Below are positions 24,797-33,556 of a stretch of 64,000 bases of DNA, piece after piece (within the stretch, counting starts at the first letter, position 1; every line of letters starts with the position of its first letter). This stretch comes from DATATV01 sp035551355. Lineage in GTDB: Bacteria > Actinomycetota > Actinomycetes > Mycobacteriales > Pseudonocardiaceae. The notes below the pieces were generated by a model that was not told the DNA's origin, made no database searches, and saw only the letters and a list, made by a program, of their open reading frames with translations. A program made the translations under genes and the position numbers. The stretch covers positions 1-64,000 of the forward strand of contig DASZNF010000137.1 of NCBI GenBank assembly GCA_035551355.1. The letters run 5' to 3'.

Positions 24797-25774
24797 GTGA
24801 CAGACACCGGGCCGTCGGCGCAGGCCGCGCAGCAGCCGAGCGACCAGCCGTCCGACCCCGAGCTCACTCCGTCTGCCGAAAGCGGCGACGAGAACGAGAA
24901 CAAGAGCGACAACGAGAACGACGAGGCCGAGTTCACCAGGAGAGCGCCGGTCAAAGAGCGTCGGCGGGTGCCGTTCTGGGTGGAACTGCCCGCGCTGGTG
25001 GCCACCGCGCTGATCCTGACCTTCCTGATCCAGACCTTCGTGGCCCGCGTCTACATCATCCCGTCGCCCTCCATGGAGCAGACGCTGGACGGGCACGACG
25101 GGGTCGGCGACCGCATTCTGGTCGACGAGGTGGTCTACGACTTCCACGACCCGCGGCCCGGCGACGTGGTGGTGTTCCGCGGGCCGGACAGCTGGGTGCC
25201 GACCGAGTACCAGGTCAGCGCGTCGACGAATCCGGTCCTGCACTGGCTCAAGCAGTTCGGCGCGGCCGTCGGCATCGGCAAGCCCGACGAGTACGACCTG
25301 GTGAAACGGGTCATCGCGGTCGGCGGCCAGACCGTGTACTGCTGCGACGCGCAGAATCACGTTGTGGTGGACGGGAAACCGCTGGACGAGCCGTACGTCT
25401 ACTGGGAACCCGATCGGGGCGGGCCCGCGCAGCAGCTGCGCTTCGCACCGGTGACGATCCCGGCCGGTTACCTGTGGATGATGGGCGACAACCGCAACGA
25501 CTCCGACGACTCGCGCATCCAGAACGGCGGCGGGATCAACGGGATCGTGCCGGTGGCCAACGTGATCGGCAAGGCCCGCACGATCATCTGGCCGCCCTCT
25601 CGCTGGCGGGGCGTCGGTGACGACGACGCTCAACTCCAGGCGCTGGCGCTCCCGGGCTGGACCCAGGGGCTGCCGGCCGGAGTCGGCATCGCCGCAGCCT
25701 GGCCCACCCTGTGGCTGGGCCGCAGGGTGGGCCACCGGCTACGTCGATGGCACCGGTCGGCTCAACGGCGCTGA
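24797..25774 (+). CDS. lepB: Signal peptidase I
   Basis: Cleaves signal peptides of exported proteins on the outer face of the membrane. 325 residues: a cytoplasmic acidic N-terminal tail (about 50 residues, rich in Asp, Glu and Asn), one transmembrane segment at about 60-83, then the catalytic domain with Ser92 in IPSPSMEQTL and the general-base Lys170 in DLVKRVIAVGGQ, and the final GDNRNDSDDSR box. A CC pair at about residue 180 may form a disulfide. After the last box, a C-terminal stretch with a possible second hydrophobic segment continues for about 80 residues, longer than usual. The GTG start fits a leaderless transcript. Confidence 0.95.
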   Translation: MTDTGPSAQAAQQPSDQPSDPELTPSAESGDENENKSDNENDEAEFTRRAPVKERRRVPFWVELPALVATALILTFLIQTFVARVYIIPSPSMEQTLDGHDGVGDRILVDEVVYDFHDPRPGDVVVFRGPDSWVPTEYQVSASTNPVLHWLKQFGAAVGIGKPDEYDLVKRVIAVGGQTVYCCDAQNHVVVDGKPLDEPYVYWEPDRGGPAQQLRFAPVTIPAGYLWMMGDNRNDSDDSRIQNGGGINGIVPVANVIGKARTIIWPPSRWRGVGDDDAQLQALALPGWTQGLPAGVGIAAAWPTLWLGRRVGHRLRRWHRSAQRR

Positions 25775-25975
25775 CACGACCCTGCAAGCCGTGTGCGTAC
25801 AGCCGTCGGCCCAAACCGGCCCTCGACTCCCCGGCACCGGATCCTCCGGGCTGCGTGTTGGCACACAGCATGCTTTTCACCTCCGTCGTGGCGTATTGAG
25901 CCATATCCGGTCGCGTTAGTATGACGCCTGATCGACCACTCTGGTTCCGTGGGTCTGCCCGATTTCGAATCCGTG

Positions 25976-26914
25976 TTATCCGGCCTGGTCAGCGGATTGC
26001 CCGCGAACCGGTACCAGCACCGCCCAGTCCGGCTTTTCCGGTAGGTCCCGTTCCTGCCAGCCGGCCGGCCATTTCCGATGTGGATGGTCGGTCCTGGTCA
26101 GCGCGCCACTCACCGGAACCCTTGTGTGCTCACCGAAGTTGACCTCCTCCTCGAAGCTGGTCTCGCGGAACGACACGTCCGCGCCGTCGCCAACGTCGAC
26201 CCGCCGGAAGTCGGCCAGGCCGATGAACTTGGCTCGCCGGAAATCCGCCACAGTACGGAATGTGCTACCCCGAAAGGTCGCTGTCTGGTGAAATTCGGTC
26301 GAGTTGAACCGGGCCGAACGGACCACACAGTGCGTCATCGCGAAATTCACCAGGGTGGCCCGGGAGAAATTCAGCTCCATGTCCGGCCAATAGCTCTCAC
26401 CAGGCTTGAGATGAGCGACCAGCACATCCTGGGCGGCTCGCCGGACCTGTTGTTCCTCCGATTGCTCGCCCGCTGACTCGGCTGGCATACGCAGATAGGC
26501 GCACAACAGGTTGGCGATCGTCTGCCGATGGGGCGGATTGTGCTGAGCCAGACGCTCCAGCGCGTAGATCCCGGCCAGCCGGACCGGGGCCCGGTCGCTG
26601 CCCAACTGGTCGGCCGCCTTGCTGTACAGCTCGGTCACCCGGCGCTCGGCCGCGTCGTGCTCGGTCTGCCGTTGGCCCAGCTCCGTGGACCGCTGCCTGC
26701 GCGCGGCCAGCAGCAAGGCCGCGGCCCCGCCGGTGCCGGCCACGATGCTGCCCGCGGTGCGCAGCGCGTCCAGCCGCACCGAGTCGGCCGCGTCGCCGGT
26801 GTGGAACGCGCGCAGCAACAGCCAGCTGGCCAGGACGGCGAGCACCGCCAGGCCGACCGCCCAGCCGATGATCGTGGCGGTGGACAGCACGGGTGACTGT
26901 TCGGACTTCGCCAT
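25976..26914 (-). CDS. Membrane-anchored pentapeptide-repeat protein
   Basis: A 312-residue protein with two N-terminal transmembrane segments (about residues 13-35 and 55-72), a polar stretch with QVRRAAQDVLVAHL, and a C-terminal pentapeptide-repeat region at about residues 175-265 with ATFRGSTFRTVADFRRAKF, of the A(D/N)LxX type that forms a right-handed quadrilateral helix. The segment VRLAGIYALERLAQ is typical of this actinomycete family. No enzyme motif is present; the function is unknown. The ATG is preceded directly by GGGGGA, an unusually short spacing. The 200 bases on its 3' side, up to lepB, show no gene. Confidence 0.85.
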   Translation of the reverse strand: MAKSEQSPVLSTATIIGWAVGLAVLAVLASWLLLRAFHTGDAADSVRLDALRTAGSIVAGTGGAAALLLAARRQRSTELGQRQTEHDAAERRVTELYSKAADQLGSDRAPVRLAGIYALERLAQHNPPHRQTIANLLCAYLRMPAESAGEQSEEQQVRRAAQDVLVAHLKPGESYWPDMELNFSRATLVNFAMTHCVVRSARFNSTEFHQTATFRGSTFRTVADFRRAKFIGLADFRRVDVGDGADVSFRETSFEEEVNFGEHTRVPVSGALTRTDHPHRKWPAGWQERDLPEKPDWAVLVPVRGQSADQAG

Positions 26915-26955
26915 TCCCCCGATAATGCCCGAAATTCGCCCACCCGGTGGGCAGA

Positions 26956-27113
26956 ATGGTGATCGTGCGACTCGATGGCATCGGCACGCGGTACGGCTCC
27001 GGCCGCTGGGTGCTGTCCGGGATCGATCTGGACATCGACGGCGGAGCGCGGTGGTGTTGCCGGCCGCGGCGCTGACGCTGACCCGGCTGATCGCCGCGCG
27101 CCGGGACGCCTGA
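26956..27113 (+). pseudogene. ABC transporter remnant: ATPase start joined to a permease-like end
   Basis: Starting at ATG 26956 the plus strand reads VIVRLDGIGTRYGSGRWVLS and GIDLDID, the first strand and helix of an ABC ATPase, ending just where the Walker A loop should begin. Directly after, in the +2 frame, AVVLPAAALTLTRLIAARRDA follows to a TGA at 27111-27113, which looks like the last transmembrane segment and basic tail of a membrane permease. The simplest reading is one deletion that removed most of an ATPase gene and most of an adjacent permease gene. No Walker A, LSGGQ or Walker B remains, so it is not functional. The rest of 26915-27233 holds only the leader of the next gene. Confidence 0.65.
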
Positions 27114-27233
27114 CCCGGGTCGTGGGACCGACACGCGGGCCGGGGCGGTCGCTATACCCTGCCAGGCGGGCCGCGATTCAGCGCCGAACGGGGACCTTGT
27201 CGAGGACGCGCAGGCGAGCGAGCGGAGGAAGCC

Positions 27234-28853
27234 ATGTCCGAGCAGGCCCCCTGGTGGCGTGACGCGGTCATCTACCAGGTGTACGTGCGCAGTTTCGCCG
27301 ACGGAAACGGCGACGGGGTTGGCGATCTGATCGGGGTGCGGGCCCACCTGGACCACCTGGCCGAGCTGGGGGTGGACGCGGTGTGGCTGACCCCGTTCTA
27401 CCCCTCGCCGATGGCCGATGGCGGCTACGACGTGGCCGACTACCGCGATGTCGACCCGCTGTTCGGGCAGCTCTCCGACGCCGAGGCGCTGATCGCCGAT
27501 GCCCACGGGCGGGGCCTGCGGGTGATCGTGGACATCGTGCCCAACCACACTTCTTCGGCGCACCAGTGGTTCGCCGCCGCGCTGGCCGCGCCCCCCGGCT
27601 CGCCGGAACGGGCCCGCTACTGGTTCCGGGATGGCAAGGGGGACAACGGAGAACTGCCGCCCAACGACTGGGGTTCGCGCTTCGGCGGCCCGGCCTGGAC
27701 CCGGATCACCGAGGCCGACGGCACACCCGGCCAGTGGTACCTGCACAACTTCGCGCCCGAGCAGCCCGATCTGAACTGGGAGAACCCGGAGGTACACGCG
27801 GAGTTCCGGGACATCCTGCGGTTCTGGCTGGATCTCGGGGTGGACGGGTTCCGCATCGACGTGGCGCAGGGCCTCGTGAAGCCCGATGGGTTGCCGGACG
27901 TGCGGGTGGGCGAGCCGGATCCGTTGCGCGGCAACGATTCCCTGTCGTTCATGGACCAGGACGGCGTGCACGAGGTGTACCGGGAATGGCGCCGGGTGTC
28001 CGACGAGTACGAGGGCCGGATCTTCGTGGCCGAGGCGTGGGTGCACGATCCGGCGCGGCTGGCCCGCTACGTGCGCCCGGACGAGCTGCACACCGCGTTC
28101 AACTTCAACTACCTCACGACCTCCTGGTCGGCGCCGGAGTTCCGGGCGGTGATCGAGGAATCGCTGGCCGCGATGGCGCGGGTCGGCGCGTCGTGCACCT
28201 GGGTGCTGTCCAACCATGACGTGGTCCGGCACGTCACCCGATACGGCGGCGGCGCGCAGGGCGTGCGCCGGGCTCGGGCGGCCGCGCTGCTCACCCTGGC
28301 CCTGCCCGGCTCGGCCTACGTCTACCAGGGCGAGGAACTGGGGTTGCCGCAGGTGACCGATCTGCCGGAGTCGGTGCTGGCCGACCCGGTGTGGACCCGC
28401 TCCGGGCACACCGACCGGGGCCGGGACGGCTGCCGGGTGCCGATTCCGTGGTCGGGCACGCAGGACCCGTACGGCTTCGGGCCGGACGGGTCGAAGGCCT
28501 GGCTGCCGCAGCCGGACAGCTGGGCGAAGCTGTCGGTGGAGGCCGAGTCGGGCGACGAGGACTCGATGTTGTCCTTGTACCGCACGGCTTTGCGGCTACG
28601 CCGCGACAATGACGAGCTCGGCCGCGGCTCGGTGTCCTTTGTGGACATGGAAGAGAGCGGGCGGGTGCTCGTGGTGCGGCTGGGCGACGGGCACGCGGTC
28701 ACGGTCAACTGCGCCGCCGAGGTGGTTTCCGTTGCCGTGCCGGGGCTTCCCGGCGCGCCGCGGCTGTTGCTGGCCAGCGCGTCCGGCGTGGACTGGGCCG
28801 CGGGCACGCTGACCCTGCCGCCGGACACCGCGGCCTGGTGGGCGCTGGGCTGA
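27234..28853 (+). CDS. GH13 alpha-glucosidase (oligo-1,6-glucosidase type)
   Basis: A 539-residue cytoplasmic GH13 enzyme that releases glucose from short alpha-glucosides such as maltose, isomaltose or trehalose-like sugars. Conserved regions: AVIYQVYVRSFADGNGDGVGD, DIVPNHTS (region I), GFRIDVAQG with the nucleophile Asp (region II), VAEAW with the acid/base Glu (region III) and LSNHDVVR (region IV). The QPDLNWENPEV segment is typical of alpha-glucosidases. The ATG is preceded by GGAGGAAG. It is not in an operon. The substrate is inferred from the family. Confidence 0.92.
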   Translation: MSEQAPWWRDAVIYQVYVRSFADGNGDGVGDLIGVRAHLDHLAELGVDAVWLTPFYPSPMADGGYDVADYRDVDPLFGQLSDAEALIADAHGRGLRVIVDIVPNHTSSAHQWFAAALAAPPGSPERARYWFRDGKGDNGELPPNDWGSRFGGPAWTRITEADGTPGQWYLHNFAPEQPDLNWENPEVHAEFRDILRFWLDLGVDGFRIDVAQGLVKPDGLPDVRVGEPDPLRGNDSLSFMDQDGVHEVYREWRRVSDEYEGRIFVAEAWVHDPARLARYVRPDELHTAFNFNYLTTSWSAPEFRAVIEESLAAMARVGASCTWVLSNHDVVRHVTRYGGGAQGVRRARAAALLTLALPGSAYVYQGEELGLPQVTDLPESVLADPVWTRSGHTDRGRDGCRVPIPWSGTQDPYGFGPDGSKAWLPQPDSWAKLSVEAESGDEDSMLSLYRTALRLRRDNDELGRGSVSFVDMEESGRVLVVRLGDGHAVTVNCAAEVVSVAVPGLPGAPRLLLASASGVDWAAGTLTLPPDTAAWWALG

Positions 28854-28874
28854 GTGGGTCCGCCCGGATTTCGT

Positions 28875-28968
28875 GCCGCCGGCCCGCGCGCATGGAGTCG
28901 CCGGCGGCGCTTTCGAGCCGGCAGCGTCGAACGAAACACCGGCGGCCCGCGCGCACGGGGTCGCCGGT
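28875..28968. repeat. Two tandem imperfect hairpin repeats between convergent genes
   Basis: A 24-bp unit beginning GGCCCGCGCGCA and ending GTCGCCGG occurs at 28881-28904 and 28944-28967 with two mismatches. Each lies in a stem-loop: GCCGCCGG (28875-28882) with CCGGCGGC (28901-28908), and ACCGGCG (28938-28944) with CGCCGGT (28962-28968). Position between two convergent genes suits a double bidirectional terminator; the sequence conservation suits a REP-like element. Confidence 0.75.
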
Positions 28969-28986
28969 CACGTCCGGCTCAGTCGG

Positions 28987-29709
28987 TCACTGGGCCACTT
29001 CCGGGTTGAGGAAGAGCAGGCCGCTGATCCGGCCGTCGGCGTCGAAGCTGATCCGGCCGACCAGCTCGCCCGCCTCGAACGACAGCGGCACGTCCACCAC
29101 GGTGAAGTCGCCGAGCTGGCGCACCAGCGGTTCGCCGGTGTGCTCGTAGGCGCCGACCAGGCCGACCACCCGGGCCCAGGCCGCGGCCAGGGCGGCGTCG
29201 TCCAGCTTCCCGGCCAGGTCCCGGCTGAATCCGCGCCGGGCCCGCGCCCAGTTGTTGGCCTGGATCTCCGCCAGCAGGGCCAGGGCGCGGTCGGCCGCGC
29301 CGGGCAGGATGGCCTGGGCCATGGGTATCCCGGTCCGGGGATCGAGGGGGCGGCCGAACCGCTGGAAGGCGGCCTGCCGGCTGGTGCCCAGCACGTCCCC
29401 GATCTCCTGCCAGGTGTGACCGGCCGATCGGGCACTGTCCACCGCCGTGCGCAGCGCCTCGTCCGCCCGCTGGGCGCGGGCCCGGGCCTGCGCCACCTCG
29501 GCCAGAGGGTCGCCCCGCCTGGTCACGTTGTCAAGAGTGTCTTTACGGACCACGTGCGTCAGGCCGGTCTTGACCGGACCGGCCCGGTGTCTGCGGGCAG
29601 CGCTCCGGCAGGTGGGTCCACAGTATCTGCGCTGGCGACCGCGGCCCTGCTGAACTTCGAGCAGTCGCCCGCAGTTCGCACAGCTGGTAACCTCGGTCAC
29701 GTTGGCCAC
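28987..29709 (-). CDS. Zinc-finger/HTH protein with DUF3887-like domain
   Basis: A 240-residue protein of an actinomycete family. Residues about 8-40 form a Cys4-like motif, C-x2-C-G...R-x-Y-C-x3-C, similar to the zinc-binding start of sigma-factor-like HTH proteins. Residues about 85-115 give a helix-turn-helix, SAGHTWQEIGDVLGTSRQAA. The C-terminal half (about 150-240) resembles DUF3887, with VDVPLSFEAGELVGRISFD. A DNA-binding regulator is the reasonable inference; targets are unknown. GTG at 29709 follows AAGGAAG by about 6 bases. It is divergent from ectA with a 220-base spacer. Confidence 0.75.
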   Translation of the reverse strand: MANVTEVTSCANCGRLLEVQQGRGRQRRYCGPTCRSAARRHRAGPVKTGLTHVVRKDTLDNVTRRGDPLAEVAQARARAQRADEALRTAVDSARSAGHTWQEIGDVLGTSRQAAFQRFGRPLDPRTGIPMAQAILPGAADRALALLAEIQANNWARARRGFSRDLAGKLDDAALAAAWARVVGLVGAYEHTGEPLVRQLGDFTVVDVPLSFEAGELVGRISFDADGRISGLLFLNPEVAQ

Positions 29710-29912
29710 GGCGTCTTCCTTACTTTTCCGTGCTAGCTCGATCGCACGAAATCTCAAAGCGTGCGGTCGGTCGAGGTAGGGAACGCGCAAAGGGGTACCC
29801 AGCTCCGCGACCTGCTGAAACGCGGATGTTAACTATGTCACGCTGGTATTTCCGAATCCCCAGGTGACAGGGTGGGTCCATTTTGGTGCCCAGTGATTAT
29901 CGCGATTTTCCC

Positions 29913-29929
29913 TGTTATGTTACCGTGGC
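29913..29929 (+). promoter_or_regulatory. Extended -10 promoter of ectA, leaderless type
   Basis: TGT-TATGTT (29913-29921) is an extended -10, 8 bases before the ATG at 29930. No Shine-Dalgarno sequence lies between. The -35 region (GTGATT, 29893-29898) is poor, which would suit an activator-dependent, osmotically controlled promoter. Confidence 0.6.
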
Positions 29930-30487
29930 ATGTCGGAAACAAGCTCGGACCCTGCCGGCGGCGACGCGACTACCAGCGCCGACGTGCTGATCGAAGTGCC
30001 CGGCGTTGCCGATGGCAGCGAGCTGTGGAGAATCGCCCGTGACTCGAAGACGCTCGATCTGAACTCGTCCTATGCCTACCTGCTGTGGTGCCGGGATTTC
30101 GCGCGCACCACGCGCGTGGCCCGGGTGGGCGGTGTCGTGGCCGGTTTCGTGATCGGCTACGTGCGACCCGACGCGCCGGACACCGTGGTCGTCTGGCAGG
30201 TCGCCGTCGACAGCGCGTACCGCGGCGCCGGACTGGCCGCCCGGCTGCTCGACGGCCTGCTCGGCGGCACGGCGGATCAGGGGGTGCGCTACCTGGAGAC
30301 CACCGTCACGCGGGACAACGTGGCTTCGAACCGAACGTTCACCTCGTTGGCCAAGCGCTGGCAGACCGGTTTCCAGCACACCGAACTTTTTCCGTCCGAG
30401 GTGTTTCCCGACGGTCACGACGCCGAATACCTGTACCGCATCGGGCCGGTGAAAGTCACAACCCCGAGGGGACTGAAAGAAAAGTGA
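29930..30487 (+). CDS. ectA: L-2,4-diaminobutyrate N-gamma-acetyltransferase
   Basis: Acetylates diaminobutyrate with acetyl-CoA, second step of ectoine synthesis. The 185 residues form a GNAT domain with VWQVAVDSAYRGAGLAARLL as the acetyl-CoA-binding motif A and YLETTVTRDNVASNRTFTSL, which is diagnostic for EctA. It is the first gene of ectABCD and its stop overlaps the ectB start. The leaderless-type promoter means translation would begin without a ribosome-binding site. Confidence 0.97.
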   Translation: MSETSSDPAGGDATTSADVLIEVPGVADGSELWRIARDSKTLDLNSSYAYLLWCRDFARTTRVARVGGVVAGFVIGYVRPDAPDTVVVWQVAVDSAYRGAGLAARLLDGLLGGTADQGVRYLETTVTRDNVASNRTFTSLAKRWQTGFQHTELFPSEVFPDGHDAEYLYRIGPVKVTTPRGLKEK

Positions 30488-31749
30488 ACACTTCCGACAC
30501 GAGCGCCTTCACCACGTGGGAATCCGAGGTTCGCAGCTACTGCCGGAACTGGACGGCCGTTTTTGATCAGGCCAAGGGAAGCTGGCTGACCGACGAGCAC
30601 GGAAACAAGTATCTGGACTTCTTCGCCGGCGCCGGCGCACTCAACTACGGGCACAACAACCCGATCCTCAAACAGGCGCTGCTGGACTACCTGTCCGAGG
30701 ACCGTGTGGTGCACGCGCTGGACATGTTCACCGTGGCCAAGCGGGACTTCCTGAACACCTTCGGCGACACCGTCCTCATCCCGCGCGGGATGGACGACTA
30801 CAAGCTGATGTTCCCCGGCCCGACCGGCGCCAGCGCCGTGGAGGCCGCGCTGAAGCTGGCCCGCAAGGTGACCGGCCGGGAGTCGATCATCAACTTCACC
30901 AACGCCTTCCACGGTATGAGCCTTGGCGCGTTGTCGGTCACCGGTAACTCGATGAAGCGCGGCGGCGCCGGAATTCCGCTGGTGCACGCCACCCCGATGC
31001 CGTTCGACAACTACCTCGACGGCAAGACCCCGGATTTCCTGTGGTTCGAGTCGCTGCTCAACGACAGCGGCAGCGGGCTCAACCAGCCGGCCGCGGTGAT
31101 CGTCGAGACGGTGCAGGGCGAGGGTGGCCTGAACGTGGCGCGCATGGAATGGCTGCGCGGCCTTTCCGAACTGTGCCAGCGGCACGAAATGCTGCTCATC
31201 GTCGACGACGTGCAGATGGGCTGCGGGCGGACCGGCCCGTTCTTCTCCTTCGAGGACGCCGGTATCAAGCCGGACATCATCTGCCTGTCCAAGTCCATCG
31301 GCGGCTACGGCACCCCGATGGCGGTCACCCTGTTCAAGTCGGAGTTGGACGTGTGGGAGCCGGGCGAGCACAACGGCACCTTCCGCGGCTACAGCCCGGC
31401 CTTCGTCACCGCGACCGCGGCGTTGAAGACCTACTGGAGTGACGAGGCGCTGCAGCAGTCCACCCTGGCCAAGAGTGAGCAGGTCAACGAAGCACTGGAC
31501 CGGATCGCCATGCACACCACCAGCGCCGAGATCACGGTGCGGGGTCGCGGTCTGGCCAAGGGCCTTGCCTTCGCCAACGGCGAACTGGCGGGCAAGGTCA
31601 CCACCGCCGCGTACGAACGCGGCCTGTTGGTGGAGACCTCGGGACCGGACAGCGAGGTGGTCAAGTTGCTGCCCGCGCTGACCACCACCGAGGAGGAGCT
31701 CGCCGACGGACTCGGCCGCCTGTCCGACGCGGTGGCCGCGATCTGCTGA
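30484..31749 (+). CDS. ectB: Diaminobutyrate--2-oxoglutarate aminotransferase
   Basis: PLP enzyme making L-2,4-diaminobutyrate from aspartate semialdehyde with glutamate as amino donor; first step of ectoine synthesis. 421 residues of class III aminotransferase fold: FPGPTGASAVEAALKLAR (phosphate-binding region), FHGMSLGALSVTG, IVDDVQMGCGRTG with the PLP-ring Asp, and CLSKSIGGYG with the Schiff-base Lys. The GTG start overlaps the ectA stop as GTGA, so they are translationally coupled; GAAAGAAAA is the weak ribosome-binding site. Confidence 0.97.
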   Translation: MNTSDTSAFTTWESEVRSYCRNWTAVFDQAKGSWLTDEHGNKYLDFFAGAGALNYGHNNPILKQALLDYLSEDRVVHALDMFTVAKRDFLNTFGDTVLIPRGMDDYKLMFPGPTGASAVEAALKLARKVTGRESIINFTNAFHGMSLGALSVTGNSMKRGGAGIPLVHATPMPFDNYLDGKTPDFLWFESLLNDSGSGLNQPAAVIVETVQGEGGLNVARMEWLRGLSELCQRHEMLLIVDDVQMGCGRTGPFFSFEDAGIKPDIICLSKSIGGYGTPMAVTLFKSELDVWEPGEHNGTFRGYSPAFVTATAALKTYWSDEALQQSTLAKSEQVNEALDRIAMHTTSAEITVRGRGLAKGLAFANGELAGKVTTAAYERGLLVETSGPDSEVVKLLPALTTTEEELADGLGRLSDAVAAIC

Positions 31750-31763
31750 GGCCCTGACCTGCA

Positions 31764-31792
31764 CAAGCACCGGCGGGGAGCGCCGGTGCTTG
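31764..31792 (+). terminator. Strong stem-loop between ectB and ectC
   Basis: A perfect 12-bp stem (CAAGCACCGGCG at 31764-31775, complement at 31781-31792) with a 5-base loop, 14 bases after the ectB stop and 48 bases before ectC. No T-run follows. It may partly terminate or protect the upstream message and so set the ratio of ectAB to ectCD. Confidence 0.7.
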
Positions 31793-31840
31793 CGCAGGCC
31801 CATGTCGCCGAAGTGGATCACGACAGAAGGAGGCACAAGG

Positions 31841-32233
31841 ATGATCGTTCGGTCTCTGCAGGAGGTCACCGACACCGATCGGGACGTCATTACGCCGAAC
31901 TGGCGAAGTAAACGGATCGTGCTGGCCCAGGACAACCCCACGTTCTCGGTGCACGAGACGGTGCTGAACGCGGGCTCGGTCAACGACTTCTGGTACGCCG
32001 AACACGTCGAGGCGGTCTTCGTCGTCGCCGGCGAGGGTGAGCTGCTGGACAAGGAGACGGGCGTCACCTACCAGCTCGCGCCGGGCAGCCTGTACCTGCT
32101 CAACGGCCATGAGCACCACCAGCTGCGGCCCAAGACCGAGATGCGCACCATCTGCGTGTTCAACCCGCCGGTGACCGGGCAAGAGGTGCACGACGACGAA
32201 GGCCGCTACCCGGTGGTCAAGCTGGGAAGCTGA
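31841..32233 (+). CDS. ectC: L-ectoine synthase
   Basis: Closes the ring of N-gamma-acetyl-diaminobutyrate to ectoine. A 130-residue cupin, the normal length, with FWYAEHVEAVFVVAGEGEL, the metal-binding Glu and His region, and SLYLLNGHEHHQLR. ATG at 31841 follows AAGGAGG by 8 bases, the best ribosome-binding site in the operon. The upstream in-frame ATGs are not conserved. A stem-loop separates it from ectB. Confidence 0.97.
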   Translation: MIVRSLQEVTDTDRDVITPNWRSKRIVLAQDNPTFSVHETVLNAGSVNDFWYAEHVEAVFVVAGEGELLDKETGVTYQLAPGSLYLLNGHEHHQLRPKTEMRTICVFNPPVTGQEVHDDEGRYPVVKLGS

Positions 32234-32243
32234 GGAAGGTTTC

Positions 32244-33155
32244 ATGACCGCAGTTGAGAGTCCGACCCAGGACGACTATCCGACCCGCCTCTCCGGGCCG
32301 GCCGCGACGATGCCGCGGATGGACCCCACGGTGTGGTCGGAGGGCACGGAATACGCCGCCGGACCGCTCAGTCCCGGTGAGGTGGCCAGCTACGACGCCA
32401 ACGGTTTCCTGATCACCGAGGGGCTGTTGTCCGTCGCCGAGGTGACCAGCTACCAGAAGGAGCTCAACCGGCTGGCCGCCGACCCGCGGCTGGGCGGGGA
32501 CGAGCGGGTCGTGGTGGAGAAGTCCTCGGCCGAGGTCCGGTCGATCTTCGACGTGCACAAGATCAGCCCGCTGATCGAGCAGTTGGTCCGTGACCCGCGG
32601 GTGCTCGGGCGGGCCCGTCAGGTCCTGGGTTCCGAGGTGTACCTGCACCAGTGCCGGGTGAACTACCTGCCCGGCTTCAAGGGCACCGGGTTCTACTGGC
32701 ACTCGGATTTCGAAACCTGGCATGCCGAGGACGGCATGCCGAAACCGCGGGCGTGCAGCATCTCCATCGCGCTGACCGACAACCACCCGTACAACGGCGG
32801 CCTGATGGTGCTGCCCGGTTCGCACCGAAGCTTCGTGTCCTGCATCGGCGAGACGCCCTCGGATCATTACCAGAACTCCCTGCAGGAGCAGGAGATCGGT
32901 GTGCCGAGCAAGGATCAGATCGCCGAGCTGACCGCGGAGCACGGAGTCGACCAGTTCACCGGACCGGCCGGTTCGGCGCTGCTGTTCGACAGCAACATCA
33001 TGCATGGCTCGGGCAACAACATCACTCCGTACCCGAGGTCGAACATCTTCATGGTGTTCAACAGTGTGGACAACGCACTGGTCGCACCGTTCGCGGCGCC
33101 CGCGCCGCGGCCGGAGTTCATCGCCAGCCGGGACTTCACTCCGGTGACGCGCTGA
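32244..33155 (+). CDS. ectD: Ectoine 5-hydroxylase
   Basis: Fe(II)/2-oxoglutarate dioxygenase converting ectoine to 5-hydroxyectoine. 303 residues; the 2-His-1-Asp iron site is H-x-D in FYWHSDFETWH and the His of MHGSGNN. PKPRACSISIALTDN and GGLMVLPGSH are family signatures. ATG at 32244 lies 10 bases after ectC with GAGGAAGG upstream, so ectC and ectD share a transcript. Its presence means the strain can make hydroxyectoine as well as ectoine. No lysC/ask_ect gene follows. Confidence 0.97.
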   Translation: MTAVESPTQDDYPTRLSGPAATMPRMDPTVWSEGTEYAAGPLSPGEVASYDANGFLITEGLLSVAEVTSYQKELNRLAADPRLGGDERVVVEKSSAEVRSIFDVHKISPLIEQLVRDPRVLGRARQVLGSEVYLHQCRVNYLPGFKGTGFYWHSDFETWHAEDGMPKPRACSISIALTDNHPYNGGLMVLPGSHRSFVSCIGETPSDHYQNSLQEQEIGVPSKDQIAELTAEHGVDQFTGPAGSALLFDSNIMHGSGNNITPYPRSNIFMVFNSVDNALVAPFAAPAPRPEFIASRDFTPVTR

Positions 33156-33556
33156 TCGTCCGGTAGATCGGTCAAGCGGTCGCTTGCCCTTGTAACCGGT
33201 CGGGTGCGTTCTGTTAAGGTAGGCGCACTTCCACGGTGCATGATCAAGAGCAAGCCGGAGTTTCGCTCGGGGTGAACCCCGGACTGCTGTTGACCACGAC
33301 GTGGAACAGGCTCCGGGGGTCCGGATCGGGACTGGACCCCCGGAGCCATCCCATGTCCAGGCCCGTTGCGCGCCACGGAAACCCCGGATCCCCGCGTCTG
33401 GCCCAGTTCCACCGCGTCCGTCCAGTCCATCCGGTTACGCCAACCGGTTGACGCGATCCGTATCGGGTGTCCCCGCCCGACCGGCTTCCGTAGTTTGGGG
33501 CCGGATGTCGGCCCGGCCCCCGGGCGGCCGGCGTGGGGGATGGCGCGGAGGCGTGC
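33156..33556. other. Intergenic region after ectD with a hairpin and a possible promoter
   Basis: 400 bases without a recognisable gene. TTGTAA (33190-33195) and TAAGGT (33215-33220) could be a promoter with a long 19-base spacer for the AfsR-type gene. A 14-bp stem-loop follows at 33309-33347. Confidence 0.45.
33309..33347 (+). terminator. 14-bp stem-loop downstream of ectD
   Basis: GGCTCCGGGGGTCC (33309-33322) pairs perfectly with 33334-33347 around an 11-base loop. It lies 154 bases after ectD and 210 before the AfsR-type gene. It may end the ect transcript, or act in the regulator's leader if its promoter lies near 33190. Confidence 0.7.

Noticed and set aside
33190..33235. Possible iron (DtxR/IdeR) box in TTAAGGTAGGCGCACTT
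   Set aside because: Only a half-site resemblance; no second half and no iron gene nearby.
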